Positions 34,915 through 44,026 of a stretch of 64,000 bases of DNA are shown in pieces. Position 1 is the first letter of the stretch. Each line of letters starts with the position of its first letter. The stretch is taken from contig NZ_JAGSYC010000025.1 in assembly GCF_025685545.1 (NCBI RefSeq), positions 434,001-498,000 on the forward strand. The letters are read 5' to 3'. The notes under the pieces were generated by a model that was not told where the DNA came from, made no database searches, and worked only from the letters and a program-made list of their open reading frames with translations. This DNA comes from Granulicella paludicola. Its GTDB lineage: Bacteria; Acidobacteriota; Terriglobia; Terriglobales; Acidobacteriaceae. A program made the position numbers and the translations under genes.

Positions 34915-35820
34915 CTAGTGCGCAATCTTTTCGAGATGACGAAAGCCATCTGAAGATACGAACAATAAGGCGAAGATGATGAAGTTGTAGCAGCCGTGCA
35001 TCAGGGTGGAGCACGCAAGTGATTGAGTCCTAATGCGAACGAAGCTAAGAGCCAGGCTGACAGCGTACAAGATGCCGACGACGCCCCAGGCGTATCCGAT
35101 CTGGGCGGCGTGCATCAGGGCGAAGGGCAGACTGGAGAGCATCGCTGCCACGATGAGCGCTGGCGTGGAATGTGCGGTGGTCTGTTCCCAGCGCTGCAGT
35201 CCGGCAGGTGTGCGGTCGAGCGAGAGCCAATCGTAGGCCGTGGCGATAGCTGGTAGAAGAAACCCGCGGAAGGCCAGCTCTTCCATAAACGGACCAAGAA
35301 CGATAGCGAAGGCGGCCATGTACCAGATCAGGTGTTTGTTGAGGATAAGCGAGTCGATGGGCGCGTCCTGCGGTGCAGAGACGAAGTGCATCGCGGCCTG
35401 CGAGACAAAGCTGACGAGCAGGCCGAGGAGCAGAATCTTCTTCCAGTGACGTATAGCGACGAGGCCGTTCCAGTGGACTCCGCTGAAGAAGCTGCGGTGC
35501 CACATCAGGGGAAAGACCGCCATGGAGATGGCGAGGGTGGCGAGATAGGCTGCGGCCTGTGCGCCGATCGCGTAACCCGGATGCACGAGGGCGTCCGCCT
35601 GTGTGCGGATATGTGCTGCCGTGAGGATGATCAGGACGCCGAGGATGACACAGAAGCCTGCGATGATGAAGAAAATCGCGGCGTGGCCCATGTGCGGGAT
35701 GCGCCGAGCCCTGCCATGATCGTCTGCCGGGTCAGTGTCGTGCTGAATATCGAGCACCAGCGGGAGCGCGGTGGGCAGCGCTTCAGAGGATGGCGGGAAC
35801 GGGATGGGGAGGTCGCTCAT
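34915..35820 (-). CDS. CPBP-family intramembrane glutamic endopeptidase
   Basis: A 301-residue polytopic membrane protein of the CAAX protease/bacteriocin-processing (CPBP) family. Motif 1 is EELAFRGFLLP (E180, E181, R185). Motif 2 is the Phe/His pair in FALMHAAQIG, and motif 3 the His in STLMHGCYNFI. Known relatives cleave prenylated or membrane peptides; the substrate here is unknown. An N-terminal polar region of about 45 residues precedes the first helix. It lies 59 bases downstream of uvrA on the same strand. Confidence 0.9.
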   Translation of the reverse strand: MSDLPIPFPPSSEALPTALPLVLDIQHDTDPADDHGRARRIPHMGHAAIFFIIAGFCVILGVLIILTAAHIRTQADALVHPGYAIGAQAAAYLATLAISMAVFPLMWHRSFFSGVHWNGLVAIRHWKKILLLGLLVSFVSQAAMHFVSAPQDAPIDSLILNKHLIWYMAAFAIVLGPFMEELAFRGFLLPAIATAYDWLSLDRTPAGLQRWEQTTAHSTPALIVAAMLSSLPFALMHAAQIGYAWGVVGILYAVSLALSFVRIRTQSLACSTLMHGCYNFIIFALLFVSSDGFRHLEKIAH

Positions 35821-35879
35821 GGCTGGGATTCGGAAACGGGGGTTAGGGATTAGAACGGCCTGTGACTACTTCGATTGGG

Positions 35880-38800
35880 TTACTTTCTTCGAAGCTGACT
35901 TCTTCGTTGCGGACTTTTTGCTGTTGGTTCGGGTTTGATCTTTGACGCAGTGGGCACGCCCATCTTCTTTTCCGGCTTGATGAACTTCGGCTTGGGAGCT
36001 TTCTTTTCGAGGTCCGGCAGCTCGGCAGGCGGCAGGTGTTTGCTGGCTGCGAGTGTACCTGTTCCTTCGTAGTAACGTGCGAGGAAGCTGCCGGTATGCG
36101 ATTCGGGTGCGTGCGCGACGAGCTCGGGCGGGCCCTGCGCTACGATGCGACCGCCGCCCTCGCCTCCTTCGGGCCCCATGTCGATGAGGTAGTCGGCGTT
36201 GCGGATCATGTCGAAGTTGTGCTCGATGATAATGACCGTATTGCCGAGATCGGTGAGGCGATGCAACACTTCGAGCAGCTTGCGTACGTCGTCGAAGTGC
36301 AGGCCGGTGGTGGGTTCGTCGAGCAGGTACAGCGTCTTGCCGGTCTGGCGCTTGGAGAGCTCGCGGGCGAGCTTCATGCGTTGCGCTTCGCCGCCGGAGA
36401 GCGTCGTCGCGGACTGCCCAAGATGGATATAGCCGAGGCCGACGTCGACGAGGGTCTGCAGCTTCTGGTGCACTGCGGGGATGTCCTTCAGGACAGGCAC
36501 GGCGTCTTCGATCGGCAGGTCGAGGATGTCGGCGATGGAGTAGCCATTGAACTTTACGGCGAGCGTTTCCTGGTTGTAGCGGCGTCCGTTGCAGATCTCG
36601 CAGAGCACGTAGACGTCGGGCAGGAAGTTCATCTCGATGCGGCGCTGGCCGTCGCCCTGACAGGCCTCGCAGCGACCACCCTGGACGTTGAAACTGAAGC
36701 GGCCGGGCTTGTAGCCGCGCTCGCGCGAGTCCGGCAGCATGGCAAAGAGGTCGCGGATCTGTGTGAAGACGCCGGTGTAGGTGGCCGGGTTTGAGCGCGG
36801 GGTGCGACCGATGGGCGACTGGTCGATCTGAATCACCTTGTCGAGCTGCGCTGCGCCGTGGATCGCCTTGTGCCGTCCGGGTTCTTCGCGCGAGCCGTAG
36901 AGCTCCTTCGCGAGCGAGCGATAGAGGATATCGTTGACGAGCGTCGACTTGCCGGAGCCACTGACGCCGGTCACGACCGTCATGACACCAAGAGGGAAGT
37001 GCGCGGTGACGTTCTGCAGGTTGTGCGAGGTTGCGTCTTCGACGGAGAGCCAATTCCCGGTCAGCTGGCGTGGCGCTTTATCGGGTGTCGGGCGCGTCAC
37101 GATGTCGATCTTGCCGGAGAGGTACTGGCCGGTGATGCTGTTGGGGTTGGCCATCACCTCGGCAGGCGTGCCTTCGGCCATAACGATGCCGCCGTTCTTG
37201 CCGGCGCCGGGACCGAGGTCGAGCAGGTAGTCGGCGGCGCGCATCGTGTCTTCGTCGTGCTCGACGACGAGGACGGTGTTGCCGAGATCGCGCAGGCTGG
37301 AGAGCGAGGCGATGAGGCGCTGGTTGTCGCGCTGATGCAGGCCGATGGAGGGCTCGTCGAGGACGTAGAGCACGCCGCGTAAACGCGAACCAATTTGGGT
37401 GGCGAGGCGAATGCGCTGACCTTCGCCGCCGCTGAGGGTTGCAGCGGAGCGATCGAGAGAGAGATAGCCGAGACCGACGGCGTTGAGGAACTCGAGGCGT
37501 TCCACGATTTCGCGCTGCAGGCGGTCGGCGATGATGCGATCGCGGCCGGTGAAGTGCATGGAGCGCGAGCCGTTGAGCGCGCGCTCGAGCGAGAGGCCGG
37601 TGAAGTCGGCGATGGAGAAGTCTTTGCGCGCGTTCGACGCGCCGATGGACTCGGTGTCGTTGTCTTCAAGCAGCGTGGGCGGATGCGCGATCGCGTCGGC
37701 CAACGGGATGGTGACGGCGAGAGATTCAGGCCGCAGACGCTTGCCGTCGCACTTGGGGCAGACGGTGGCGGACATGAACTGCATCATGTACTCGCGGTAG
37801 CCTTCGCTCTTGGTGTCTTCGAGCGTGTCGCGCAGCCAGTTGAGGATGCCGTGGAAGCCGGTGCGACCGACCTCGCTGCGTGGCGGACCGTAGAGCAGCA
37901 GGTTCTGTTGCTCTTTCGTGAGCGCGCTGAATGGATGCTTGAGGTTGATCTTGTACTTGTCTGCGGCAACCTTGATGAGTTTGAGCAGATACTGCGAGGT
38001 GCCGCCGGGCCCCATGGCTCCATCGAGCAACGGCTTCGACCAGTCGGTGATGGTCTTGGCAGGATCAAAGTCGTAGATGCTGCCAAGGCCGTGGCACTCA
38101 GGGCAGGCACCGTAGTTGGAGTTGAAGCTGAAGCTGCGGGGCTCGAGCTTAGGCACGTTGATGCCGCAGTCGGGGCAGGCCATCGACGAGCTGTAGAGTG
38201 TCTCGGCGTATGCGCCTCCCGGAGGCTGCTGGCCGATGAGCACTAGGCCGTTGGCTAGTTGCAGCGCGGTCGTGACGGCGGTGGCGAGTCTTCTTGTGTC
38301 GAACTCGGGAGGATCGGGGGTGATTCCAGATGCAGATCCCTCCGCTTCGCTGCGGGATGACAAGTCTGACGGGGGGACAGGCTTCAGAATGATGCGGTCG
38401 ACGATGGCTTCGAGGGTGTGGTTCTTGCGCTTCTCCAGGCGCATGCCTTCTTCGACCTCGGTGATCTCGCCGTCGATGCGGATGCGGTAGCCCTTCTTGT
38501 CGAGAGCTTCGATCTCTTCGCGGAACTCGCCTTTGCGGCCGCGAACGACGGGAGCGAGTACCGTGATGCGCTCTTGCGCTTGTCCTGCGGCGGCGCGCTC
38601 GGTGGCCTGCGCCACGATCTGCGCGACGATCTGGTCGGCGGTCTGCCGTGCGATGGGGCGATGGCAGTTCGGGCAGTGCGGCTGGCCGACAGAGGCCCAG
38701 AGCAGGCGCAGGTAATCGTAGATCTCGGTGATGGTGCCGACAGTTGAACGCGGGCTGCGCGAGGTCGTCTTCTGCTCGATGGAGATGGCGGGCGAGAGGC

Positions 38801-39065
38801 CGTCGATCGAGTCGACGTCGGGGCGTTCCATCTGGTCGAGGAACTGGCGAGCGTATGCCGACAGCGTCTCAACGTAGCGACGCTGACCTTCGGCGTAGAT
38901 CGTGTCGAAGGCAAGGGAGGACTTGCCTGAACCAGATAGACCGGTGACGACCGTGAGCGTGTTGCGGGGAATGGATACGGAGACGTCGCGCAGATTGTGC
39001 TGACGAGCTCCACGCACATTGATGTGCGTGAGGTTCCGACGCGGGGTGGGAGTCGAAGTAGCCAA
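35880..39065 (-). CDS. uvrA: excinuclease ABC subunit A
   Basis: The DNA damage sensor of nucleotide excision repair, a tandem ABC ATPase. At 1061 residues it exceeds the usual 940-960. It has two Walker A loops ([14 protein letters not shown] near residue 45; [13 protein letters not shown] in the second half) and two signature motifs ([12 protein letters not shown] and [12 protein letters not shown]). Zinc-finger cysteines lie in CPNCHRP, CPDCGIN, CPKCDGK and [12 protein letters not shown] loops. About 25 extra residues (near 230-255) correspond to an inserted repeat, and a Lys/Pro-rich tail of about 60 residues follows the second ATPase. The tail may be frameshifted. TTG 39065 is the first possible start after an in-frame stop. 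Confidence 0.96.
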   Translation of the reverse strand: MATSTPTPRRNLTHINVRGARQHNLRDVSVSIPRNTLTVVTGLSGSGKSSLAFDTIYAEGQRRYVETLSAYARQFLDQMERPDVDSIDGLSPAISIEQKTTSRSPRSTVGTITEIYDYLRLLWASVGQPHCPNCHRPIARQTADQIVAQIVAQATERAAAGQAQERITVLAPVVRGRKGEFREEIEALDKKGYRIRIDGEITEVEEGMRLEKRKNHTLEAIVDRIILKPVPPSDLSSRSEAEGSASGITPDPPEFDTRRLATAVTTALQLANGLVLIGQQPPGGAYAETLYSSSMACPDCGINVPKLEPRSFSFNSNYGACPECHGLGSIYDFDPAKTITDWSKPLLDGAMGPGGTSQYLLKLIKVAADKYKINLKHPFSALTKEQQNLLLYGPPRSEVGRTGFHGILNWLRDTLEDTKSEGYREYMMQFMSATVCPKCDGKRLRPESLAVTIPLADAIAHPPTLLEDNDTESIGASNARKDFSIADFTGLSLERALNGSRSMHFTGRDRIIADRLQREIVERLEFLNAVGLGYLSLDRSAATLSGGEGQRIRLATQIGSRLRGVLYVLDEPSIGLHQRDNQRLIASLSSLRDLGNTVLVVEHDEDTMRAADYLLDLGPGAGKNGGIVMAEGTPAEVMANPNSITGQYLSGKIDIVTRPTPDKAPRQLTGNWLSVEDATSHNLQNVTAHFPLGVMTVVTGVSGSGKSTLVNDILYRSLAKELYGSREEPGRHKAIHGAAQLDKVIQIDQSPIGRTPRSNPATYTGVFTQIRDLFAMLPDSRERGYKPGRFSFNVQGGRCEACQGDGQRRIEMNFLPDVYVLCEICNGRRYNQETLAVKFNGYSIADILDLPIEDAVPVLKDIPAVHQKLQTLVDVGLGYIHLGQSATTLSGGEAQRMKLARELSKRQTGKTLYLLDEPTTGLHFDDVRKLLEVLHRLTDLGNTVIIIEHNFDMIRNADYLIDMGPEGGEGGGRIVAQGPPELVAHAPESHTGSFLARYYEGTGTLAASKHLPPAELPDLEKKAPKPKFIKPEKKMGVPTASKIKPEPTAKSPQRRSQLRRK
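38332..38361. repeat. palindromic repeat inserted in frame in uvrA
   Basis: The core GATCCCTCCGCTTCGC-TGCGGGATGACAA (38334-38361) pairs ATCCC with GGGAT around a GC-TTC-GC inner stem. It reads in UvrA as a Ser/Glu/Ala-rich loop at about residues 235-246, between VDRIILKP and [11 protein letters not shown]. It resembles the palindrome at 19919-19943. Confidence 0.65.
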
Positions 39066-39358
39066 GGGTTAAGTTTACTTGAAGAAAGGCAGCGAGTAGG
39101 AATCGGGCAGCGGAGTGGACGAGGCTGCCGGTCTGAATCGTGAATAGAAGGTGACGGCAGGTGGTTTTGCGGACATGTTTTTCACTGCGTAAACAGGGGA
39201 CGCATAAGTCGTTGTGGATATAGGGAACCGCCTTCGTAACTAGTGTCGACAGATTTTGATGTTGGATTGGCAGCGGGATCGGTGAAACTAACATCCGAAG
39301 TACCACAGCGGAGATACGAATTCCGCGCGTGGACAAGTTTGAGGAGCGTACTCGGGTG

Positions 39359-39529
39359 ATGGCTAGTTTGATGCTGGTAGCGGCTGTGATGGTGTCACTG
39401 GCGAGTGGTGTGCTGGTGGCTTATGGCGTTTGCTATGGGATGTTCCAAGTGTTTCGCATCCATAGCCTCTCGGTAAAGGCAGCACGCGAACGGGCCACGG
39501 TGCAGACCGCGGTTCTCGCCGAACAGTAG
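39359..39529 (+). CDS. small single-pass membrane protein
   Basis: A 56-residue protein with one hydrophobic segment (LMLVAAVMVSLASGVLVAYGVCYGMF) and a basic C-terminal tail (KAARERA). ATG 39359 has GAGGAG about 12 bases upstream; a GTG at 39329 would add ten charged residues. It is divergent from uvrA and lies directly upstream, on the same strand, of the six-unit hairpin array. It could be co-transcribed with that array. No family is assigned. Confidence 0.5.
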   Translation: MASLMLVAAVMVSLASGVLVAYGVCYGMFQVFRIHSLSVKAARERATVQTAVLAEQ

Positions 39530-39604
39530 TTTCCTCTCAACTGGTCTCTGCTTCAGCAGAGGCGAATACTTCCGTTGTTCTTTGATTCTGTGCTGGAGCC
39601 AGCA

Positions 39605-40034
39605 GGGTGCCTGTGGATTAGGGTGCCTGACCTTTCTGCGTCTGTTTGAGCGGCGGCTCCGGTGTTCCCTTGATTGGGTGAGCTTGTGAACGGTGCCTGT
39701 GGAACAGGCAGCCCGACCAAACTGCGCCCGCAGCTTGACGACTGAGTTCTTCTGATCGCATGCAAACGCTGAACAGCCCCTGTGGAATGGTGGGCTTCAG
39801 GCAAGTGCGTTGGTAGGGCGATTGTTTCAAGGTTTTTTTGATGAAGAGGCGTGATCTGGGCGGTCCCTGTGGAACAGGGGACATCAGTTCAGTGCGTCTG
39901 TAGAGCGGCTTGGCGAGGTCAGACGGGTGCCTGTGGAACGGGTGGCTCGACCTTGCTGCGTCTCTAGCTGCTCAACCTGTTCGCAAACGCGAAAAGGTGC
40001 CTGTGGATCAGGCACCTTCACTTCGCTGCGTCCG
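39605..40034 (+). repeat. array of six hairpin units with fixed internal spacing; candidate ncRNA
   Basis: Each unit has CTGTGGA (at 39611, 39697, 39780, 39867, 39931, 40001) within a hairpin, followed by a conserved [CG]TGCG motif that begins exactly 25 bases later in all six (39636, 39722, 39805, 39892, 39956, 40026). Hairpin arms differ but stay paired: TGCCTGT-GGA-ACAGGCA in unit 2, CCCTGT-GGA-ACAGGG in unit 4, a 10-bp arm in unit 6. Units 1 and 5 need G-U pairs that exist only in a plus-strand RNA. Units start 64-87 bases apart and spacer sequence is unrelated. No open frame covers the region, which lies between convergent genes. The unit geometry is directly seen; an RNA role is inferred. 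Confidence 0.8.
39990..40018 (-). terminator. Rho-independent terminator of the STN gene, formed by array unit 6
   Basis: AAGGTGCCTG (39994-40003) pairs perfectly with CAGGCACCTT (40009-40018). On the minus strand the stem is followed by a U-run (bases 39992-39995). It lies 33 bases after the stop of the gene at 40051-40977. Confidence 0.7.
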
Positions 40035-40050
40035 AATTCGTTGCGCTTGA

Positions 40051-40977
40051 CTACTGGGGCGGAGGGGTAGTTGTCGTGCTGTTGGACTGGGCCGCTTTGG
40101 CAGCCTGCATCTTCAGAAGCTGTTGGTAGACCTGGTCTGCCGTGAGGGGGCTGGTGTTGCTGGGAGTCTGATTGGGTGTGTCGACGATGCCCTGAGCGGG
40201 TTGCTGCGCGGTGGAGGGTGTGGGCAGGGAGTCGGTCGGGACGGAGTTCGTCGTCGGAATCTGTGAGGCCGTCGGTGTGACGTTGTTGGGATCGCCGAGC
40301 GGGTTGTTCAGAGGTTGCGGCATACTGGGCGGGCCACCTGCGTTGGGCTGCTGCGATGAGGGTTGACCTGCCTGCACCGAGGGGCTGGTACGGACGGCCT
40401 CGGGCAGCGGCGTCGTCCGCAGGTTCGCAGGCGCGACTGGCAGATCCATGCCGAGGTCGGCCTCCTGCGCGGTGACGGGAGGTGCTGCGCCGCCGGCGCG
40501 GGGGCTGAGTGCGAGTTCGGTCGGGCGGTGGTTGTCGTCTTCGCGGATGAGCATGTTGACGCCAGTGCCGTCGAGCAGCGTGGCAAGGATGGTGGAGGCG
40601 TTGCCCGGACCGTAGCTGCCGAATACGCGCTGTTCTTCTACGCCGCCGGTGATCTTCATGCCGGTGATGTGGGCGATGCTGCTGAGAATCTGATGAAGGC
40701 TGGAGTCGTTGGCTCGGACGGTGAGCTGCTCGTTGACGAAGACGACCTCGGCATGGTGCGGCCGCGTGGCGACGACGGCGGGCGCAGTGCCGTTGATAGG
40801 CGCTGTCATGTTGGCTTCAGGCGTACCGGTAGCCGGCAGACTGGTGGGCGCGGTGGCTGGAAGCGTCTGGGCCGCTGCCGCCAGAGGGACGAGCGAGAAG
40901 AGTAGAGACGCGGCGAAGGTGATGGGGCGGTACATGCTGACGTTGGGACGTATGGCGGCGGCGGAGGGTAGCCTCAT
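40051..40977 (-). CDS. exported STN-domain protein with Pro/Thr/Gln-rich tail
   Basis: A 308-residue protein. A signal peptide lies in FAASLLFSLVPLAAAAQ (ATG 40977 or the inner ATG 40935; no SD decides). Residues 75-150 form one STN domain (secretin/TonB short N-terminal fold): VFVNEQLTVRANDSSLHQIL, then ITGMKITGGVEEQRVFGSYG and LLDGTGVNMLI. The remaining 160 residues are a low-complexity tail rich in Pro, Thr, Gln and Asn. There is no secretin or TonB barrel. It may be a periplasmic accessory of a type II/IV system or of a transporter (inference). Confidence 0.75.
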   Translation of the reverse strand: MRLPSAAAIRPNVSMYRPITFAASLLFSLVPLAAAAQTLPATAPTSLPATGTPEANMTAPINGTAPAVVATRPHHAEVVFVNEQLTVRANDSSLHQILSSIAHITGMKITGGVEEQRVFGSYGPGNASTILATLLDGTGVNMLIREDDNHRPTELALSPRAGGAAPPVTAQEADLGMDLPVAPANLRTTPLPEAVRTSPSVQAGQPSSQQPNAGGPPSMPQPLNNPLGDPNNVTPTASQIPTTNSVPTDSLPTPSTAQQPAQGIVDTPNQTPSNTSPLTADQVYQQLLKMQAAKAAQSNSTTTTPPPQ

Positions 40978-41153
40978 GCGTCAAGGATAGACCGGATTGT
41001 GCGGAGAGGGAGGGTTGTATGGCGGTTTGGGTTTCGGTCCGACCCTGGAGGCAAGAGACAGGCGAGGGTGAGGGGACAGGGGTGCTTGCTGGAAAGAGGT
41101 AGTGTCCGTATGCTGAGGCTCGGGCAATTTATGAGAGCGACGGTAGGAATGCG

Positions 41154-42179
41154 ATGCGCTTAGGGTTGGCAACAATTGGAGTCTGGAGCGAAGTGGCTGT
41201 CTGCGTGGCGCTATTTGCGCCAGCCGGCATGGGTGCGCAGAGTTGCACAACTCAGGCGAAGATGACCGGCCAGGTGCGCGGCAGTCTGGCGGATGCGGCC
41301 TTTGCCTTTGCGACGGATGTGAAGGCGGGCAATGCCGCAAAGCTGCAGACTGAGGCAATCGCTGAATATGCGCAGAACTTCGCCGCCGCCACCACTCTGA
41401 TCTCGGACACGTCGGAGAGGATCAAGGGCGATCAGCTGCATGTGTCGCAGGTGTACCTTCTGGATGCGAGTGGGCGGAAGGCCACGGACACGGGCGATAC
41501 GGACTTCAGCTGTCCGCTGGCGGGTTCGGCGGGAGAGACGGACTTTTCAATCGCTGATCTGCCGCCGGGGATGTACGGTTTTGCGATGGTGGAGGCGATG
41601 GGCGACCGGGCCTGGCTGGTGTCTATGCTGGTGAGACAGGATGCCGGCCGTTGGAAGTTAGCGGGGCTCTATCCGCGGGCAAGGTCCGCCGCGGGGCGCG
41701 ACGGTCTCTGGTACTGGAGTGCGGCACGCGATCAGGCGAAGGCGAAGCAGTTGTGGCGCAGCTGGGTTCTGTATGGGCAGGCGGACAAGCTGCTCCGCCC
41801 GGCAAACTTCGTCAGCACATCGAACCTGGACAAGCTGGGTGCGGAGCGCACGGCGGCAACGCCTCCGGAGCTGGCAGGCGGCATCAGCGCCGAAAGTCCG
41901 CTGGTGTTGAAGTCCTCCACCGGAGCGGCAGTGAAGTTATCTTCTCTGGGTAGCGAGGGTTCGGACGACGGCAAACGACTGAATCTGGTACTGCACCTGC
42001 AGGGGGATCCATCGGTTACGGCATCGGCGGCAGAGATGGCGGAGAACTCAGCCGCTGCTTCGGCGTTGCTGACCGCTCATCCGGAGTTGCGGCAGGGTTT
42101 CGATGGCGTGACGGTGATCGCCGAGGTGGCTGGGCGGACCCCGTTTGTGACCGAGCAGAAGATCGGCGAGATTCATTAG
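41154..42179 (+). CDS. exported protein of unknown function
   Basis: A 341-residue protein with a signal peptide (residues 1-28, cleaved near GMGAQ), one Cys just after it (SCTTQ) and another in TDFSCPL. The mature part has a helical first half (MTGQVRGSLADAAFAFATDVKAGNAAKLQ) and a beta-rich second half with MLVRQDAGRWKLAGLYP, which resembles an SH3- or cystatin-like strand pair. The SD AGGA precedes ATG by about seven bases. I recognise no family. It is divergent from the STN gene. Confidence 0.65.
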   Translation: MRLGLATIGVWSEVAVCVALFAPAGMGAQSCTTQAKMTGQVRGSLADAAFAFATDVKAGNAAKLQTEAIAEYAQNFAAATTLISDTSERIKGDQLHVSQVYLLDASGRKATDTGDTDFSCPLAGSAGETDFSIADLPPGMYGFAMVEAMGDRAWLVSMLVRQDAGRWKLAGLYPRARSAAGRDGLWYWSAARDQAKAKQLWRSWVLYGQADKLLRPANFVSTSNLDKLGAERTAATPPELAGGISAESPLVLKSSTGAAVKLSSLGSEGSDDGKRLNLVLHLQGDPSVTASAAEMAENSAAASALLTAHPELRQGFDGVTVIAEVAGRTPFVTEQKIGEIH

Positions 42180-42383
42180 AGTGAAGTGGGGACGGCGATC
42201 AAGGTTTCCTGTGAAATTGATTGCAGGAACGTTTGCGTCGTAAAGCGAAATTCTTGCCTAGAATGACTGGTATTGCATCGTAGCTTAGATTGAGTGTGGA
42301 ACCCTTATGCAGGGACATACGCCTTTACGCGAGAGCACCGGAGTCCGGAATCGGGTCCGGTATGAGGTTTGGAGAGACAATCG

Positions 42384-43031
42384 ATGGCAAGCGAGAAGAA
42401 GTCATTATCCCAGGTCATTCGCGAACGCCGCTCGACGCCGAGCTTTGATGGAGAGCCCATCCCGGCGCACGACGTTCGCAAGATCCTGGAGGCGGGGCTC
42501 TCCGCGCCAAGTGGATACAACATTCAACCCTGGCGCTTTGTGGTGGTGCAAGAGCCAGAGCAGAAGCGGCGCCTGAGGGGAGCGAGCTACAACCAGGCAA
42601 AGGTGGAAGAGGCTTCAGTGGTCATTGTGGCCTGTGGGGATCGCGACGGCTGGCGCAAGGACCTCGATGAGATGTTGCGCATGGGTCGTGAAGGTGGAAT
42701 GCCCGAGAGCTACGCCGCGCAGGCTGCGCAGTCCGTGCCGGGGTATTTATCGGCTTTCAGCGATGATCAGATGAAGGCATGGCTGAACAAACAGGTGATG
42801 GTAGCGACGACGCACATGATGCTAATGGCGGAGGCCCTGGAGTACGACACAGCCATGATGGAAGGCTTCGAGCAGGACAAGGTGTGCGAGACATTGCGCC
42901 TACCCATGAGTTATTGGGTTGTATCTTTGCTCGGCATAGGACATCTTAAAGGACAAGACAAGTTTCATGGTGGACGGTTCGACCTGGCACATACGGTGTT
43001 CGGTGAAGAGTACGGCAAGCCGCTTAAGTAG
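42384..43031 (+). CDS. nitroreductase-family flavoprotein
   Basis: A 215-residue FMN-dependent NAD(P)H oxidoreductase. FMN-binding residues are visible in IRERRSTPSFDGEPI and GLSAPSGYNIQPWRFVVV, and the C-terminal loop LRLPMSYWVVSLLGIGHLK closes the fold. ATG 42384 is chosen because GGAGAG stands eight bases upstream; a TTG at 42369 is in frame. Natural substrates of this family vary (quinones, nitroaromatics, flavins). It is followed by the alpha/beta hydrolase gene after 35 bases, probably in one operon. Confidence 0.9.
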   Translation: MASEKKSLSQVIRERRSTPSFDGEPIPAHDVRKILEAGLSAPSGYNIQPWRFVVVQEPEQKRRLRGASYNQAKVEEASVVIVACGDRDGWRKDLDEMLRMGREGGMPESYAAQAAQSVPGYLSAFSDDQMKAWLNKQVMVATTHMMLMAEALEYDTAMMEGFEQDKVCETLRLPMSYWVVSLLGIGHLKGQDKFHGGRFDLAHTVFGEEYGKPLK

Positions 43032-43066
43032 CGGCTGCCGTGAGAAGGATCGAGGGTATAAACACG

Positions 43067-44026
43067 GTGCGGCGTTTATTGTTTTGGCTGATGGTGCTGG
43101 TGGTGGTGGGTGGGACAGCGATGTACCTGCGGCCTGTGTGGGTGAGCCTGCAGCTTACACACCTTACGTTCGCGCTCAAGGGCGTACAGAGCGATTACGT
43201 GGAGACACCGGAAGGGCGCATCCACTACTACGATGCTGAGGCAAGGATTTCGGGGGGCGGTACGCCGATCGTGTTGGTACATGGTCTGGGTGATCGCAGC
43301 GAGGCGTGGGCACCGATGATCTACAAGCTGCGCAGCCAGGGCTTCCACGTGTATGCGCTGGACCTGCTCGGCTACGGTCGTTCGCCAAAGCCTGCGGATG
43401 CGGATTACTCCATGGCGCTGCAGGCGAAGGTGGTGGCAGATTTTATCCACGGGCTTGGTCTGGAGAGGACAGACGTTGCTGGCTGGTCGATGGGCGGCTG
43501 GGCGTCGATCCTGCTGGCGCTGGATCACCCCGAGATGGTGGATCGACTGGTCGTCTTTGACTCGGCCGGGGTGGATTACCCGCGGACTTATCCCGATACT
43601 GTATTCCATCCGACCAACGAGGCTGAGCTGGATCGGCTGGTGCATCTGCTGGAGCCGAGTGCGAAACCGCTGTCGCACTTTATCGCGAAGGATGCGCTTC
43701 GGAAGTTCGCCGGGCAGCAGTGGGTGATCGATCGCGGGATCGCGGCGATGTTGACGAAGAAGGACGCACTGGAGACTCGACTGCCGACGCTGCAAGCACC
43801 TCTGCTGATTGTGTGGGGCGAGGACGACCGGCTGCTGCCGCTAGCGACCGTGGGTGAGAAGATGCACGAGCTCGATCCGAAGTCGGAGCTGGATGTCATG
43901 CAGGGTTGCGGGCATCTGGTGCCGGCTGTCTGTACGACTCAGGCAGCGAGCGCAACGGTAGATTTTCTAAAAGCCATGCCTGCGAAGCAAGGTGGAATGC
44001 GGACGTGGGGACCTAGCTCGCAGTAG
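43067..44026 (+). CDS. membrane-anchored alpha/beta hydrolase
   Basis: A 319-residue enzyme. An N-terminal anchor (LLFWLMVLVVVGGTAMYL) is followed by an alpha/beta hydrolase core. The oxyanion region is PIVLVHGLGDRSEAW, the nucleophile elbow GWSMGGWAS, the acid lies in LIVWGEDDRLLP and the catalytic His in GCGHLVP. GTG 43067 is preferred because GAGGG lies ten bases upstream and it opens at the anchor; GTG 43040 is an alternative. Substrate unknown. Its last 14 bases overlap the convergent ubiX gene. Confidence 0.88.
   Translation: MRRLLFWLMVLVVVGGTAMYLRPVWVSLQLTHLTFALKGVQSDYVETPEGRIHYYDAEARISGGGTPIVLVHGLGDRSEAWAPMIYKLRSQGFHVYALDLLGYGRSPKPADADYSMALQAKVVADFIHGLGLERTDVAGWSMGGWASILLALDHPEMVDRLVVFDSAGVDYPRTYPDTVFHPTNEAELDRLVHLLEPSAKPLSHFIAKDALRKFAGQQWVIDRGIAAMLTKKDALETRLPTLQAPLLIVWGEDDRLLPLATVGEKMHELDPKSELDVMQGCGHLVPAVCTTQAASATVDFLKAMPAKQGGMRTWGPSSQ

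Noticed and set aside
35866-37053. 395-codon frame antiphase within uvrA
   Set aside because: Arg/Pro-rich shadow of the UvrA frame. Only its last 20 codons look natural, which is reported as a possible tail frameshift.
39553-39884. Minus-strand open frames of 83 and 88 codons across the hairpin array
   Set aside because: They run through several hairpin units, lack SD sequences and are Pro/Gln/Ser-rich without domain. Conservation of motif spacing (25 nt, not a multiple of three) argues against coding.
39605-40034. CRISPR array
   Set aside because: Units are not identical repeats, spacing varies from 64 to 87 bases, only hairpin and motif positions are conserved, and there are no cas genes.
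41340-41480. tRNA or small structured RNA
   Set aside because: No acceptor or T-loop consensus is present; no tRNA-like sequence was found anywhere in the window by eye.
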